The notes: generated by a model from the sequence alone, not told the origin. A stretch of DNA of 64,000 nt from Aporhodopirellula aestuarii (GCF_023701485.1 NZ_JAMQBK010000008.1:150085-214084); one strand, 5' to 3'. Counted from the first letter of the stretch, positions 46,020-55,155 are shown. A program made the numbers and translations.

Positions 46020-48527
46020 TTAGAAAATGAAACGAATCTTGCCATCGACCAGCTTTAACTTGGCATCAAACAGCTTCCCCGCCTTCGAGCGGAAACCTTT
46101 GATCACTGGAGTCTCGCCACCTTTGAGCAATTTCTTCGCGTTCGTCATCGAGATCTTTTTGCCAGACATCGTTTTCCAAATCGTCAACCCACAACCGTCC
46201 CGCCACCGAGTACAGCTATACGATTTCGATTGTTCGGTCACCGGGCTCCCGCACAATGGACAAACGCCGAGTGGCTTTTCGCTTGCCGCTCCGCCACCCT
46301 CCGCTTTGGCCGTCGCTCTCGTCGAGTCGTTTTGACCTGCGTCCTTGCTGCGTGATCCTTTTGCCTGCGAACCGCCTGATTTTCCGGACGGTGTGGAAGT
46401 CGACGGTGGGGCCGCCCCGTCTTGTTCGTTGCCCTGTGGTATCGGGATCTCGACGGTAACGCCCGGGTTCGACATCGCCAACAAAAATGGATAACCGTCA
46501 TCGATCACCACGGGAGAAGTCGTTACGCCGAGCTGCAGCAGTTCGCGAACCTGCGCCATCGACAAGTCCACGCCCCGATAAGTCGGCTGCAGCACGAACT
46601 GACATCCCTTTCGCCAGCCCGAACACCCGAACGCTTTCTTTCCCGCGATCACCGGTTCGCCGCATCGCGGGCATGGACCGTAGATCTTGTGATCGATCGA
46701 CATCGAATCGCTGTGTTCGATGATCCCACGGGTGTATTCGGCGATCTCATGCATAAACACATCGGCCGACAATTTTCCGGCTTCGATCTGTTTCAGCTTG
46801 GCTTCCCATTCGCCAGTCAATTCCGGCGAAGTCAAGTTGCGATCACGTACGATTGCGACGAGATATCGACCCAGATCGGTGGCGACAACGTTTTTCTTCT
46901 CGCGAGCGATGTATTTACGATTCAGTAACGTTTCGATAGTGGCCGCACGTGTCGCGGGGGTTCCCAACCCTTTCTCCTTCAAGGCTTCACGCAGTTCCGC
47001 TTCGTCGACCAGCCTCCCCGCCGTGTCCATCGCACCGAGCAACGTGTTCTCGGTGAAATGTTTGGGCGGTGAAGTCTCGCCCGCCTTCACAAAAGGTTTG
47101 TGTGGCCCTGTTTCGCCTGGTTTGAATTCCGGCAACACTTGCTGTTCGTCCGCATCCTTGCCACGTTTGGCTTTGCGTGGATACAACTCCGTCCACCCCG
47201 GCACGACAACTCGCACGCCGCGAGCCCTAAAATCAACCTCGCCAGCTTTCGCATCTACCGTCGTAATTTCTTTTTCACACGGTGGATAGAACGCCGCGAT
47301 GAAACGAACCACAATGGCGTCATAAACCTTCTGTTCGCGATCGCGGAGCACCCCGGCCGTTGCTCCCGTCGGGATGACGGCATGGTGGTCGGACACTTTG
47401 GCGTCGTTGACGATGCGGGCGGTGAACGGCAACGCTTTCAAATCAAGTTTGCCGATCTCTTTCGGTTTGAGAGAGCGAAGTTGCTCCATCACAACCGGGA
47501 TATCCTTCCGCATGTCTTTGCTGAGGTACTGCGAATCGGTTCGCGGGTACGTAATCAGCTTGGCTTCGTAGAGCGATTGGGCGGCGGCCAACGTATCAGC
47601 CGCTGAGATGCCGTAGCGACGACTCATGTCTCGTTGCAACTCGGTCAAATCATAAAGCTGTGGCGGTTGAGATTTCTCAGCCTTGCTGGCGACCTTTTGA
47701 ACCTCCAGTGGATGAGTGGCGGCAATCTTGAGCTTCGCATTGGCGTCGTCCTCTTTGTCGAAACGTTTGCCGGTATGACGAAACTGAACCTCGCGGTACT
47801 TCGTCAATAATTCCCAAAAGGGTTCGGGGCGAAACGTACGGATCTCATCATCGCGGCGAACGATCATCGCGAGCACCGGAGTTTGCACCCGCCCCAAACT
47901 CCATAACAAACCCGAGGCACTCCGACCTGCAGTGCCGCGTCCCGCATCATCGTGGCCTGACCTGCCCCTGCTCACTCCACCGCGGTAGCGGACCGTGTAA
48001 TTGCGAGTCGCGTTGAGACCGACGACCCAATCCGCTTGGCTCCGGCACCGCGCCGCGGCGTACAGATTGTCGAAGTCCGATAGCGGACGGAGCGAACGAA
48101 ACGCGGCCGAAATCGCAGTCGGCGTCAATGAACTCAGCCACAACCGCTCCGCCGGTTTCTTCGTGCACGCGGTAAGCGTGAGGATATAGCGAAAGATCAA
48201 CTCGCCCTCACGCCCGGCGTCCGTCGCACAAATCAGTGAGTCGGCGTCGCGAAACAATCGCTTGATCACCGCAAATTGCTTCTTCGCCCCATCATCACCG
48301 CGAAGTCGCAATTGAAACTTTTCGGGAATAAAGGGCAGCGACTCGAGCGTCCAGCGTTTGAGCGATGGGTCATAATCGCCGGGCTCCTTCAGTTCGACCA
48401 AATGGCCGAACGCCCAAGTCACTTGATAGCCATTGCCTTCGAAATACCCATCGCGACGATCCGACGCTTTCAAAAACGACGCCAAATCACGAGCGACAGA
48501 AGGCTTTTCCGCCAGAATCACCTTCAC
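46020..48527 (-). CDS. topB: Type IA DNA topoisomerase III
   Basis: About 835 residues, starting at GTG 48527 (VKVILAEKPSVARDLA); 23 upstream in-frame codons do not look like protein. The TOPRIM acidic motif ATDAGREGELIF is near 95-107 and the catalytic Tyr is in LITYPRTDSQYL near 323. A Gly/Arg/Ser-rich insert (about 185-210) is unusual. The C-terminus carries Cys pairs (CPRCGEPVIAGKKAFGCSGW and CPLCGSPV..SYSCTRW) of topoisomerase zinc-ribbon type, separated by a Gly/Ser/Lys-rich linker. It decatenates or relaxes DNA. Single gene, next to tRNA-Arg. Confidence 0.94.
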   Translation of the reverse strand: MKVILAEKPSVARDLASFLKASDRRDGYFEGNGYQVTWAFGHLVELKEPGDYDPSLKRWTLESLPFIPEKFQLRLRGDDGAKKQFAVIKRLFRDADSLICATDAGREGELIFRYILTLTACTKKPAERLWLSSLTPTAISAAFRSLRPLSDFDNLYAAARCRSQADWVVGLNATRNYTVRYRGGVSRGRSGHDDAGRGTAGRSASGLLWSLGRVQTPVLAMIVRRDDEIRTFRPEPFWELLTKYREVQFRHTGKRFDKEDDANAKLKIAATHPLEVQKVASKAEKSQPPQLYDLTELQRDMSRRYGISAADTLAAAQSLYEAKLITYPRTDSQYLSKDMRKDIPVVMEQLRSLKPKEIGKLDLKALPFTARIVNDAKVSDHHAVIPTGATAGVLRDREQKVYDAIVVRFIAAFYPPCEKEITTVDAKAGEVDFRARGVRVVVPGWTELYPRKAKRGKDADEQQVLPEFKPGETGPHKPFVKAGETSPPKHFTENTLLGAMDTAGRLVDEAELREALKEKGLGTPATRAATIETLLNRKYIAREKKNVVATDLGRYLVAIVRDRNLTSPELTGEWEAKLKQIEAGKLSADVFMHEIAEYTRGIIEHSDSMSIDHKIYGPCPRCGEPVIAGKKAFGCSGWRKGCQFVLQPTYRGVDLSMAQVRELLQLGVTTSPVVIDDGYPFLLAMSNPGVTVEIPIPQGNEQDGAAPPSTSTPSGKSGGSQAKGSRSKDAGQNDSTRATAKAEGGGAASEKPLGVCPLCGSPVTEQSKSYSCTRWRDGCGLTIWKTMSGKKISMTNAKKLLKGGETPVIKGFRSKAGKLFDAKLKLVDGKIRFIF

Positions 48528-48833
48528 CGCAATCCCTTTGTATCTGGACCATGAACGCCACGTCCGCGTGTTCCCAATCCCCGCTTGCCAAGCCATCGAG
48601 TGGCCGGCATAATCCCCGCTCCGTTTTGGGAAGAAAACACGCCATCGTCACCAAATGTACATGGCTTACCCAATCCGGCAAACCGGAGCGAACGGACCAC
48701 GAAGACACAAGTTCCGGTCGTGTTCTCGAGCAGCACCCTTGCCGCGAGAGCCAAAAAAGTCCATCATAAGAACTGACGAAAGGCGAGTCTCCCAACGTCG
48801 AGGCAGCCGACTAATCGTCACAACAAACCACGT
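48528..48833. other. Spacer between topoisomerase start and tRNA-Arg
   Basis: About 300 bp; nothing beyond a short inverted repeat CCGGCAAACCGG was seen. Open frames on both strands overlap each other and show no coding character. Confidence 0.35.
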
Positions 48834-48907
48834 GCACCCGTGGCGCAACTGGATAGCGCATCGGTCTTCGGAACCGAGGGTTGGGGGTTCGAATCCCTCC
48901 GGGTGTA
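48834..48907 (+). tRNA. tRNA-Arg (anticodon UCG)
   Basis: Cloverleaf: acceptor GCACCCG with CGGGTGT (one G-U pair), D stem GCGC/GCGC, anticodon stem TCGGT/ACCGA with loop CTTCGGA (anticodon TCG), T arm GGGGG-TTCGAAT-CCCTC. CCA is not encoded. The accessory island described below begins somewhere after its 3' end. Confidence 0.9.
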
Positions 48908-49175
48908 CTCTTTGCAATCTGCGAACTGATGCTGCCACGCAAGTTCGCAAAGAGTGCCGAATGTGACGGCTTTGTTTTTGCCGCGAAAAACGCCTGGTTT
49001 TTACGGTGTTCGCGGCTTCCCGAGACTCTCGGGGGTCTCTTGTTGGCCGGTACCGGTGAGCCCTCTCAACCGAAAGTTGACGACTCTCCGCCGAGACTAT
49101 CGCGCTCTCGCCTTTTGGCAGCGCTCTAAGTTCATTCGCCGGATGCTTCGGCCCCTGCGAGCCAGACGAAAGAAA

Positions 49176-49310
49176 TCATGCTCGGGTTAACAGCCGCTGA
49201 TGCCACGTAGTGTGAAAAGATGCGAATGGTTGTGCAGACTGGGGAAGTCGACAGTACTCGCACGCGTTGTTTACACGCTCGATTATGATTTCTCGCGTTG
49301 CCTTGTCCAT
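49176..49310 (-). pseudogene. Truncated HNH endonuclease gene
   Basis: A 44-codon frame starting ATG 49310, one base after the stop of the 84-residue gene. Its first 33 residues (MDKATREIIIERV then NNACEYCRLPQS and AQPFASFH) match the N-terminus of a common HNH nuclease family in which the FH is followed by VEHI and a QHGG-type motif. Here translation diverges into TTWHQRLLTRA and stops, so the catalytic His and the second half are lost. The break is near 49211. No remnant of the rest was found in the 300 bp on the downstream side. Confidence 0.7.
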
Positions 49311-49311
49311 G

Positions 49312-49566
49312 CTACCGAGCAGCGTTCAGAACACGCTGCGATTTGGCTTGGAGCACCGAAATCAGGTCAATGACGTCCACGAAACTCTTGTATTCCGCAA
49401 CTTCTTCTTCAGTGAGACTGCCATCGCTCGATTTGGTTGCAAGCTCGTCGATGCGGCTTTGCATCTCCGCGTCGGCTTTCAAATCCACAACGCGACGAGC
49501 GACTTCAGGTGTGAAGGCGTCAGTGACGGGATCTAGGATTCGATCAAAAAGTTGGATAGCGTTCAT
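49312..49566 (-). CDS. Small protein paired with HNH nuclease genes
   Basis: 84 residues from ATG 49566 (MNAIQLFDRILDPV, then TDAFTPEVARRVVDL). The rest is helical and acidic (ADAEMQSRIDELATKSSDG, SLTEEEVAEYKSFVDVIDLI). A longer upstream frame to 49893 is not coding. Small proteins of this sequence type are, as far as I recall, encoded directly before HNH nuclease genes, which is what is seen here, although the nuclease is broken. Function unknown. It lies at the left side of the recombinase island. Confidence 0.75.
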   Translation of the reverse strand: MNAIQLFDRILDPVTDAFTPEVARRVVDLKADAEMQSRIDELATKSSDGSLTEEEVAEYKSFVDVIDLISVLQAKSQRVLNAAR

Positions 49567-49709
49567 GCCGATATTGTACCACGCCGTCCCACGAATAGAG
49601 CGATAGATCGACGAACCGTCCGCAAACGAAAAAAGCCGCGACTTTGGGCGAACGTGGCGGCGTAAGGGCGAAGTTTGGAAAGTGTTTGGGGTTGGTGACC
49701 AGTCCTCGG

Positions 49710-50129
49710 TCAGGTGGGATCGGTTTTGGGGAGCCGCTTCCGAAGATCCGCCCACATGGAACGTTGCTGTTCCCAGTCGAGCGTTTTGGCGATGGGGCGG
49801 ACTTCGCGTTCTAGGATCGCGTCGCGACCTTGGACGGTTCGCGGTAGGGCGAGGATAGCGTCTTGGATGTCCGGAGCCAAATTGTCGAGCCACATAATCT
49901 GGGACATGCGGGTGGTGGAGATTTGGCCGTAGTGGGCCAGTTCGCTTTGGTTGATGATGACGCTGTCGCGGACGAGATCGCGGCAGCGATGGGCCAGGGC
50001 CAGCAACCGCGTGATCCGTGGGATTCGCCCGAGCGGCTTGTCAGGGGCCTTGCCGTCGGCGAGCGACTTGCTGCCGTTGCGCCGAACTTGAACGTGGAAC
50101 GATTTGTTGATGGTGAGCTTGGCGTTCAT
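49710..50129 (-). CDS. ParB/HTH-like protein at the end of the recombinase operon
   Basis: 139 residues. Residues about 58-95 (NQSELAHYGQISTTRMSQIM followed by WLDNLAPDIQDAILAL) look like a ParB/Cro-type helix-turn-helix, with a basic N-terminus and a short C-terminal Trp-rich helix pair. Its ATG overlaps the recombinase stop (ATGA), so it is translated with it. Likely a DNA-binding accessory of the recombinase (directionality or regulation), by context only. Confidence 0.72.
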   Translation of the reverse strand: MNAKLTINKSFHVQVRRNGSKSLADGKAPDKPLGRIPRITRLLALAHRCRDLVRDSVIINQSELAHYGQISTTRMSQIMWLDNLAPDIQDAILALPRTVQGRDAILEREVRPIAKTLDWEQQRSMWADLRKRLPKTDPT

Positions 50130-51664
50130 GCGGGCACCTCCATGCTTTCGGCGGTCAGGCTTTGCATGCCGGTGTCGTGGAACGTGATGCCGACGTTGCC
50201 CGCGACCCCATCGAAGTCGACGCGGTCAACGAGCAGTGCGGTAAGGCGGACTTGTTCACGGGGCTGAATCGTTTGCCAAAGTTCTTCGAAGCCAGAAAGC
50301 AGTCGCCGGACATCCGTGTTTTCAATGGCCTGGTCTTCGAGAGACTGTATTTCGCTGGCGATGGCTTTCAGGCGATCTTCGGCGGAGTCGATTCGTGCTT
50401 GCAGTTCAGGCAAGCCAGCGACTCGGCCATTGTTTGCCACGTTGGCGGCGATCGCTCGTAACTTTTCATGATCGTTGCGAAGTTGCCGTTGCAGCGATTT
50501 GCGTTCCGCCTCGAGATTTGTCCGAAGCTGATTGGATCGCGACTCGATTTGCTCGATTGTTTGGTTGAGCATGTCTTCGTCGGTGCCGATGGTTTGAATT
50601 TGTTCGACAACAAAGCGTTCGATTTCGCCTGCTGGCACCGATGGAGCCGGACATTTCGCCCAGCCCTCTTGCATCGCGGTACCGCAGACGTAGTAGCGAT
50701 ATCGCTTGCTTCCCTTGCAACTGTACGAGTGGGTCATGGGGCGGCCACAGGCTTTGCACCAGATCAGGCCTTTGAGCAATGCATTGTGTTTGTTGCGGAC
50801 ACCTGTGCCGCCGGATTGACCGTTAGCCTTGAGTTGATTCAGCACGCGGCGAAACAAGTCGAGCGGCACGATGCCATCATGCTCGCCCTGGTGTGTTTCA
50901 TCCTTGTATCGAATCTTGCCGATGTAGGTGACGTTGGTTAGCAACTTGTAAACCGCGTTCTTCGTGAAAGCTCGGCCGCCTCGATGGTCGCCCTTCTTCG
51001 TCACCCACTGTTTGGTCGTCCAACCGCGTTGTCGAAGTTCTTTGACGACCGGCAGCAGTGAGCGATGTTCGATATACAGACCAAAAATCTGTCGAACGCG
51101 GTCGGCTTCGGTTTCGTCGACGACCAATTTGGTATTCTCGACCGTGTAGCCCAGCAGCGGCATTCCACCGGACCATTTGCCGCGGCGGCGTGAGGCAGCC
51201 ACCTTGTCGCGAATTCGCTCGCTGATCATTTCTCGTTCAAACTGGGCAAACGACAACAGCACATTGAGCACTAGCCGGCCCATCGACGTTGATGTGTTGA
51301 ACTGCTGCGTGACGCTGACGAACGAGACACCGTGCTGGTCGAACGCCTCCACGATCTTGGTGAAGTCGAGCAGCGATCGGCTGAGTCGGTCGACTTTGTA
51401 AACGATCACACAGTCAATTTCACCGGCCACGATGTCGGCGAGCAATCGCTTCAATGCCGGTCGTTCCATGTTGCTGCCGGTGAAACCGCCGTCATCGTAC
51501 GACTTTGGTATAACATCCCAGCCTTCGTGTTTTTGCGAAGCGACATAGGCCTCAGCAGCATCACGCTGGGCATCGAGAGAACTGTATTCTTGCTCGAGTC
51601 CCTCTTCGGTGCTCTTGCGTGTGTAGATCGCACATCGCACCGTCTTCTTTGGATCTTTCATCAT
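50126..51664 (-). CDS. Large serine recombinase
   Basis: 512 residues. Resolvase-type catalytic domain with Ser18 in YTRKSTEEGLEQEYSSLDAQ, and VDRLSRSLLDF and FAQFEREMISERI later in the domain. A recombinase domain (about 170-260; RGKWSGGMPLLGY), a zinc ribbon (WCKACGRPMTHSYSC; CPAPSV) and a long coiled coil (about 350-450) follow: the layout of phage-type serine integrases. It would catalyse integration and, with a partner, excision of the island. It overlaps DUF2924 upstream and the ParB-like gene downstream by 4 bp each. Confidence 0.93.
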   Translation of the reverse strand: MMKDPKKTVRCAIYTRKSTEEGLEQEYSSLDAQRDAAEAYVASQKHEGWDVIPKSYDDGGFTGSNMERPALKRLLADIVAGEIDCVIVYKVDRLSRSLLDFTKIVEAFDQHGVSFVSVTQQFNTSTSMGRLVLNVLLSFAQFEREMISERIRDKVAASRRRGKWSGGMPLLGYTVENTKLVVDETEADRVRQIFGLYIEHRSLLPVVKELRQRGWTTKQWVTKKGDHRGGRAFTKNAVYKLLTNVTYIGKIRYKDETHQGEHDGIVPLDLFRRVLNQLKANGQSGGTGVRNKHNALLKGLIWCKACGRPMTHSYSCKGSKRYRYYVCGTAMQEGWAKCPAPSVPAGEIERFVVEQIQTIGTDEDMLNQTIEQIESRSNQLRTNLEAERKSLQRQLRNDHEKLRAIAANVANNGRVAGLPELQARIDSAEDRLKAIASEIQSLEDQAIENTDVRRLLSGFEELWQTIQPREQVRLTALLVDRVDFDGVAGNVGITFHDTGMQSLTAESMEVPA

Positions 51665-52155
51665 TTGGATTCCTGTTGATCAAGTTTGAAGAACCGGTTG
51701 CCGCTCCAGTGCGACCCGGTGATGTGTTTGGCGACGGCCGAAAGCGAACGAAACAGCTCGCCTTCAAATTCAAAGCCACCGGCTGTGACGCGAACCCGAA
51801 TCTCGCGGCCCTTGTAGACGCGTGTGATCAGCGTTCCCGGCAGCGGTGTTGCCGACGATTGCACGCCGGTCGGGAGGACTCGGGTGCGTTTGGCGGCATC
51901 GTTTGAGAGACGCCGGGTGGCCGGCGAAGTGACTCGTAAGTCCGCTCCGTCGGCCAGTTGACGGATGCGATTGATCGCGTCCGCCGAAAGACCGCCTTCG
52001 ACATTCGCCTGCATCCGCCACACGATTCGGCGGACCAGCCATTTGCGATTCTTCGCGTTGGTCGTTTCGCCAGTGACAGTGGCGAATTGATCGCGTAGTT
52101 CGCCACAGGTCATCTTCTGCAATCGAGCGACCTCCTTGGCAACGTTGAGCTTCAT
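51661..52155 (-). CDS. DUF2924 domain protein
   Basis: 164 residues from ATG 52155 (MKLNVAKEVARLQKMTCGEL). The C-terminal part, PGTLITRVYKGREIRVRVTA, FEFEGELFRSLSAVAKHITG and SHWSGNRFFKL, is the DUF2924 signature. Such proteins are commonly encoded beside serine recombinases in planctomycetes and alphaproteobacteria, and may help bind att DNA, though the role is not established to my knowledge. Its start is overlapped by the stop of the preceding short frame and its stop overlaps the recombinase start, both as ATGA. Confidence 0.88.
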   Translation of the reverse strand: MKLNVAKEVARLQKMTCGELRDQFATVTGETTNAKNRKWLVRRIVWRMQANVEGGLSADAINRIRQLADGADLRVTSPATRRLSNDAAKRTRVLPTGVQSSATPLPGTLITRVYKGREIRVRVTAGGFEFEGELFRSLSAVAKHITGSHWSGNRFFKLDQQESK

Positions 52156-52391
52156 TTGGGACTCCTGCGTTGGTGTGTTTCTTCCGCCGAGACGTTCGGC
52201 GGTGTGACACAGAGCCATGAGTTCGCGGCAGAGTCAACCGAACGTTGGCAACTTTCGGAAGAAGTCTCAGTTTTTTGCAGGGAGACTCGCGACAACGCTC
52301 GCAAGTTGATGATCGCGTCGGCCAAACAAGTGGCGATTTGGAGTTGGCGGGACTGGGGTGAAGGCGATGAAGATTCGACTTTTGTGAGCAT
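52152..52391 (-). CDS. Short ORF coupled to DUF2924
   Basis: 79 codons from ATG 52391, or 87 from 52415. I see a helix-like start (QLQIATCLADAIINLRALSR) and a Ser/Thr-rich tail ending EETHQRRSPK. No family. The argument for it is positional: its stop overlaps the DUF2924 start by 4 bp in the same manner as the two downstream overlaps. A plus-strand frame over the same DNA is less convincing. Treat as a candidate gene. Confidence 0.4.
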   Translation of the reverse strand: MLTKVESSSPSPQSRQLQIATCLADAIINLRALSRVSLQKTETSSESCQRSVDSAANSWLCVTPPNVSAEETHQRRSPK

Positions 52392-52882
52392 CCAAACTCG
52401 GGGGATTGAGGGCACCGATGGTCATCGGCGTTGGCATAGAGCTTCCATGGGCGGGTCGTTGTTTGGGGAGATGGTTGGGTGGTTTTTGGGTTGAGATTTC
52501 GTTCGGACAAGCGAAACAAACTGTGCCTAATAGCGTGGCTGTTCCGGTGGCCCTGTCATGAAAAAGATCCGCCGGGAGGACCCGTTCGATTCCTGTCGAT
52601 GGCCCTCGTCTTCGTGACCGATAGTTGCAGCATTAGATGACCAACCGGCGGAAGAACTTCTTTCTTCTTTCCGGCCCATGTCGCACACGCACGCACAGAC
52701 GCCGGAAATTGGTTGCGAGGGGAGGGGGAAGGGAAAGAGGGAAAGAAGAGAGAGAAGTGTGTTATTTATGTTCTTTTTCAATCAATCTTCTTTCTGACTT
52801 CTTTCCGTTCTTTCTGCTTCTTTCCGATTGCCGGCGGCCCATCGGCGGAGGACTTCTTTCCGAAACCAACGTTCTTTCCGAC
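52392..52882. other. Spacer with purine/pyrimidine tract and 9-bp repeats
   Basis: About 490 bp without a convincing gene. It contains a 41-bp uninterrupted purine run (about 52717-52757) and the TTCTTTCCG repeat cluster listed separately. Open frames here are low-complexity. Confidence 0.5.
52665..52880. repeat. Cluster of TTCTTTCCG/TTCTTTCTG 9-mers
   Basis: Five exact TTCTTTCCG copies (52665, 52799, 52818, 52854, 52872) and two TTCTTTCTG copies (52788, 52808), four of them spaced 9-11 bp apart. They lie just beyond the 3' end of the primase-polymerase gene, next to a 41-bp purine run. Could be an iteron-like replication site or a low-complexity tract. Confidence 0.6.
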
Positions 52883-55144
52883 TCAGTCTTGCTGGACACG
52901 GTTCAATCGGTACAACGTCCCGGTTCGTCCGGCGGTCGTTTCTTGCTCGGCGATGATGTCACCGCGTTCCACCAGAGTTGCAATCAGCTTCTTGAAGAGC
53001 ACCGCCTCCATCGCCATCGCCTTGAGTAACTTGCTGTGACCGATCTTCAGGTTGTCCTCTTTGCGAATTTTGGCAAACACCTTCAAGCAATCGGTTGCAA
53101 ACGGGCTCTCGGCGACGTGTGACGAAGCCATGAACAACATTCTCTGGGTCAAGTGATCGACCAATGTCATGGCCCACTTCGCCGCCGGTTCGTCAATTAC
53201 CGGCGATTCGTGGTTCGCACTGATCGCGTACAACAACGCCAGCTTGCGAGTCTGTTCGTTGACACGGCCCCAAACCGTGGTGCTCACCGAATCGTTCTTG
53301 CGCTCCGCCTTGGCGTACTCACGCTCGGCGTGCAGTCTCGCTTCGACAAGGATCCCTTTGGCGGTATCATCGTGTGGCACAATTCTCGGTCGTGGATGCC
53401 ATGTCCCCAGGTTGCCGCCGCCGGGTTTGTAGTCCGCCCACCACCTGGCCACGTCGATGATCGTGTCGGGCACTTCGGCGATCTTTGGTTCTTGGCCCTC
53501 ACCCCGTTGGCCGCATTCCAGAATCATCATGCGAGCGAAGAATCCGTTGGTCAGCATTCGCTCGGAAAGTGCTGCGTAGTAGTGGTTCGGGATCGCGGTC
53601 CCGAAAACCACCAACGAAGGTTGGTCGATGGTTCCCGGTGATTCCTTGCCAGCCTTACGACGCATCGGATAGACCGTGTTCGCGGATGAGTACATCGTCA
53701 GCAGCGTTGATAGCACGTTCTCGTAACGCGCGTCATTGGACTTCTTGATCGACTGCAACATGCCATCGACCTCGTCTGTTTGAAATAACATTGAAGGTGT
53801 TAAATGCAACGCATCCTGAATCCCTTCGCCTGATGCGAATCGTTCACCGATGCAGTCTGCCAAACCGACTTGGTGCAGTATCTGAACGTTCAACTTTCGT
53901 GGCCAGTCTTTACCCTCGGCCGAATGGGCCAGCCCCAGCAAGTAAAGGTTCGTTCGGTTGTCGCCGGGATCGCGGACCTTGCGACCGGCCAAAGTGGCTA
54001 GCAACGCGATCGCACCGGCGAATGCGAGTGTTGGATTCGGGTACGGAGCCGTGTCGAGGCAGTGCGACATGACGTTGCTGACGAAGCCGGGAACCTGCAA
54101 CAACGACTCAGGAACCGGACCGGGGTCGGGAAGTTCGGGCTCCGCGGGTGGCTTCGCCTTCGGCTTGGTCGCACCGGAGAGGCCATCGAGAAAGCTCGAT
54201 AGATTGACGTCGTTGTCCTTTGCTTTCCCGTAACCTTCGCTGGCAAGCTGCCTCGTCGCCGCGGAGAAATCGCCGCCGTGTTCGAGCAACGCGAAAACTG
54301 CAAACGGCGAGTACGACTTGTTGGGTTCAAACGGCGAAGCGTTGGAAGTGAAAACGAAGAACACGCCGTCTTTCAACGTTGCGCTGCAACCGGTGGCTTT
54401 CCCTGGCCTGCACCATTGCTGGTTGTTGCCATCGCGAATCAATCGCCAACCATGCCTCGTCAGGATCGCGGCAACATCACCACGCTCGCTGAAATCGTCG
54501 CCGGGCTGGGTTCCGTCGCTCGTGGTCTTGGTCGTCGGTGCGTCTCCTTGGGTCGGCTTCACTTCGTTGAGCGAACAAGCCGCGTCGACCAAGATCGCCC
54601 GCTCGTCGACCGACATCACCGGTACCTTGGTTAGGTCGCCTTGCAGGACGACGTAGCCCGGAGACGGATCGCACATCACCAAGCTGCCCTCGCCAAGCGA
54701 TTCGATCAGGACCGTTTTGCCATCGACCTCAGGTGTAACCGTTCGGGCATGTACGCCGCTCTTCGGCGTAAGTAGCTCGTTGCGGAAGAACACATGCCGT
54801 CCGCCTGATCGCGATTTCTGAACCACCAATCGCTGCAACAAACGCGGGTCATGCTCTTCTACCTGATCGCACCAAGCGTCAAACGCTCGGCCGGCCTGAT
54901 CGAAATCGAGCACTTCCAAACTTCCGGACACCCCGCCGGTCAAAATGCAAATTGCATCGGCTGACGAGAACCAAGTGTCGTTTTGTTTTTCGGTTGGCGG
55001 TTTGTTGCGATACTGCTTGTAGGACGCGAGCGTTGGGAACTTGCGTCGTGCATCGGCCGGCAGCACGCGATATCCCGCGTCGATGTACCGATACGCCGCA
55101 TCCCGAATCGGATTTGCGGCCGTGGCGTGGGTTTGTTTCGTCAT
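52883..55144 (-). CDS. Bifunctional primase-polymerase with DUF3987-like ATPase domain
   Basis: About 753 residues from ATG 55144; a TTG at 55159 would overlap the upstream gene stop. N-terminal AEP Prim-Pol: DAAYRYIDAGYRVLPAD, acidic LEVLDFD (about 77-82) and KSRSGGRHVFF (about 110-120). A middle zinc or linker region (about 225-340) follows, then a DUF3987/YfjI-like domain. The expected P-loop reads LAHSAEGKDWPR, with Asp for Ser/Thr after GK, so nucleotide binding is uncertain. Such proteins start replication of plasmids, satellites and integrative elements. It lies between the excisionase-like gene and the recombinase set. Confidence 0.85.
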   Translation of the reverse strand: MTKQTHATAANPIRDAAYRYIDAGYRVLPADARRKFPTLASYKQYRNKPPTEKQNDTWFSSADAICILTGGVSGSLEVLDFDQAGRAFDAWCDQVEEHDPRLLQRLVVQKSRSGGRHVFFRNELLTPKSGVHARTVTPEVDGKTVLIESLGEGSLVMCDPSPGYVVLQGDLTKVPVMSVDERAILVDAACSLNEVKPTQGDAPTTKTTSDGTQPGDDFSERGDVAAILTRHGWRLIRDGNNQQWCRPGKATGCSATLKDGVFFVFTSNASPFEPNKSYSPFAVFALLEHGGDFSAATRQLASEGYGKAKDNDVNLSSFLDGLSGATKPKAKPPAEPELPDPGPVPESLLQVPGFVSNVMSHCLDTAPYPNPTLAFAGAIALLATLAGRKVRDPGDNRTNLYLLGLAHSAEGKDWPRKLNVQILHQVGLADCIGERFASGEGIQDALHLTPSMLFQTDEVDGMLQSIKKSNDARYENVLSTLLTMYSSANTVYPMRRKAGKESPGTIDQPSLVVFGTAIPNHYYAALSERMLTNGFFARMMILECGQRGEGQEPKIAEVPDTIIDVARWWADYKPGGGNLGTWHPRPRIVPHDDTAKGILVEARLHAEREYAKAERKNDSVSTTVWGRVNEQTRKLALLYAISANHESPVIDEPAAKWAMTLVDHLTQRMLFMASSHVAESPFATDCLKVFAKIRKEDNLKIGHSKLLKAMAMEAVLFKKLIATLVERGDIIAEQETTAGRTGTLYRLNRVQQD

Positions 55145-55155
55145 TCGATTGTTCC

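Noticed and set aside
48834..48907. tRNA-Arg 3' end as the att site of the island
   Set aside because: I found no direct repeat of the tRNA 3' end near the other side of the island, and serine recombinases often do not use tRNA genes; only adjacency is claimed.
49019..49033. CCCGAG-ACT-CTCGGG hairpin after tRNA-Arg as terminator
   Set aside because: The stem is short, lacks a T run and is over 100 bp from the tRNA end.
52156..52494. Plus-strand frame of 112 codons opposite the DUF2924 region
   Set aside because: Low-complexity translation, no family, and it overlaps the better supported minus-strand coupled genes.
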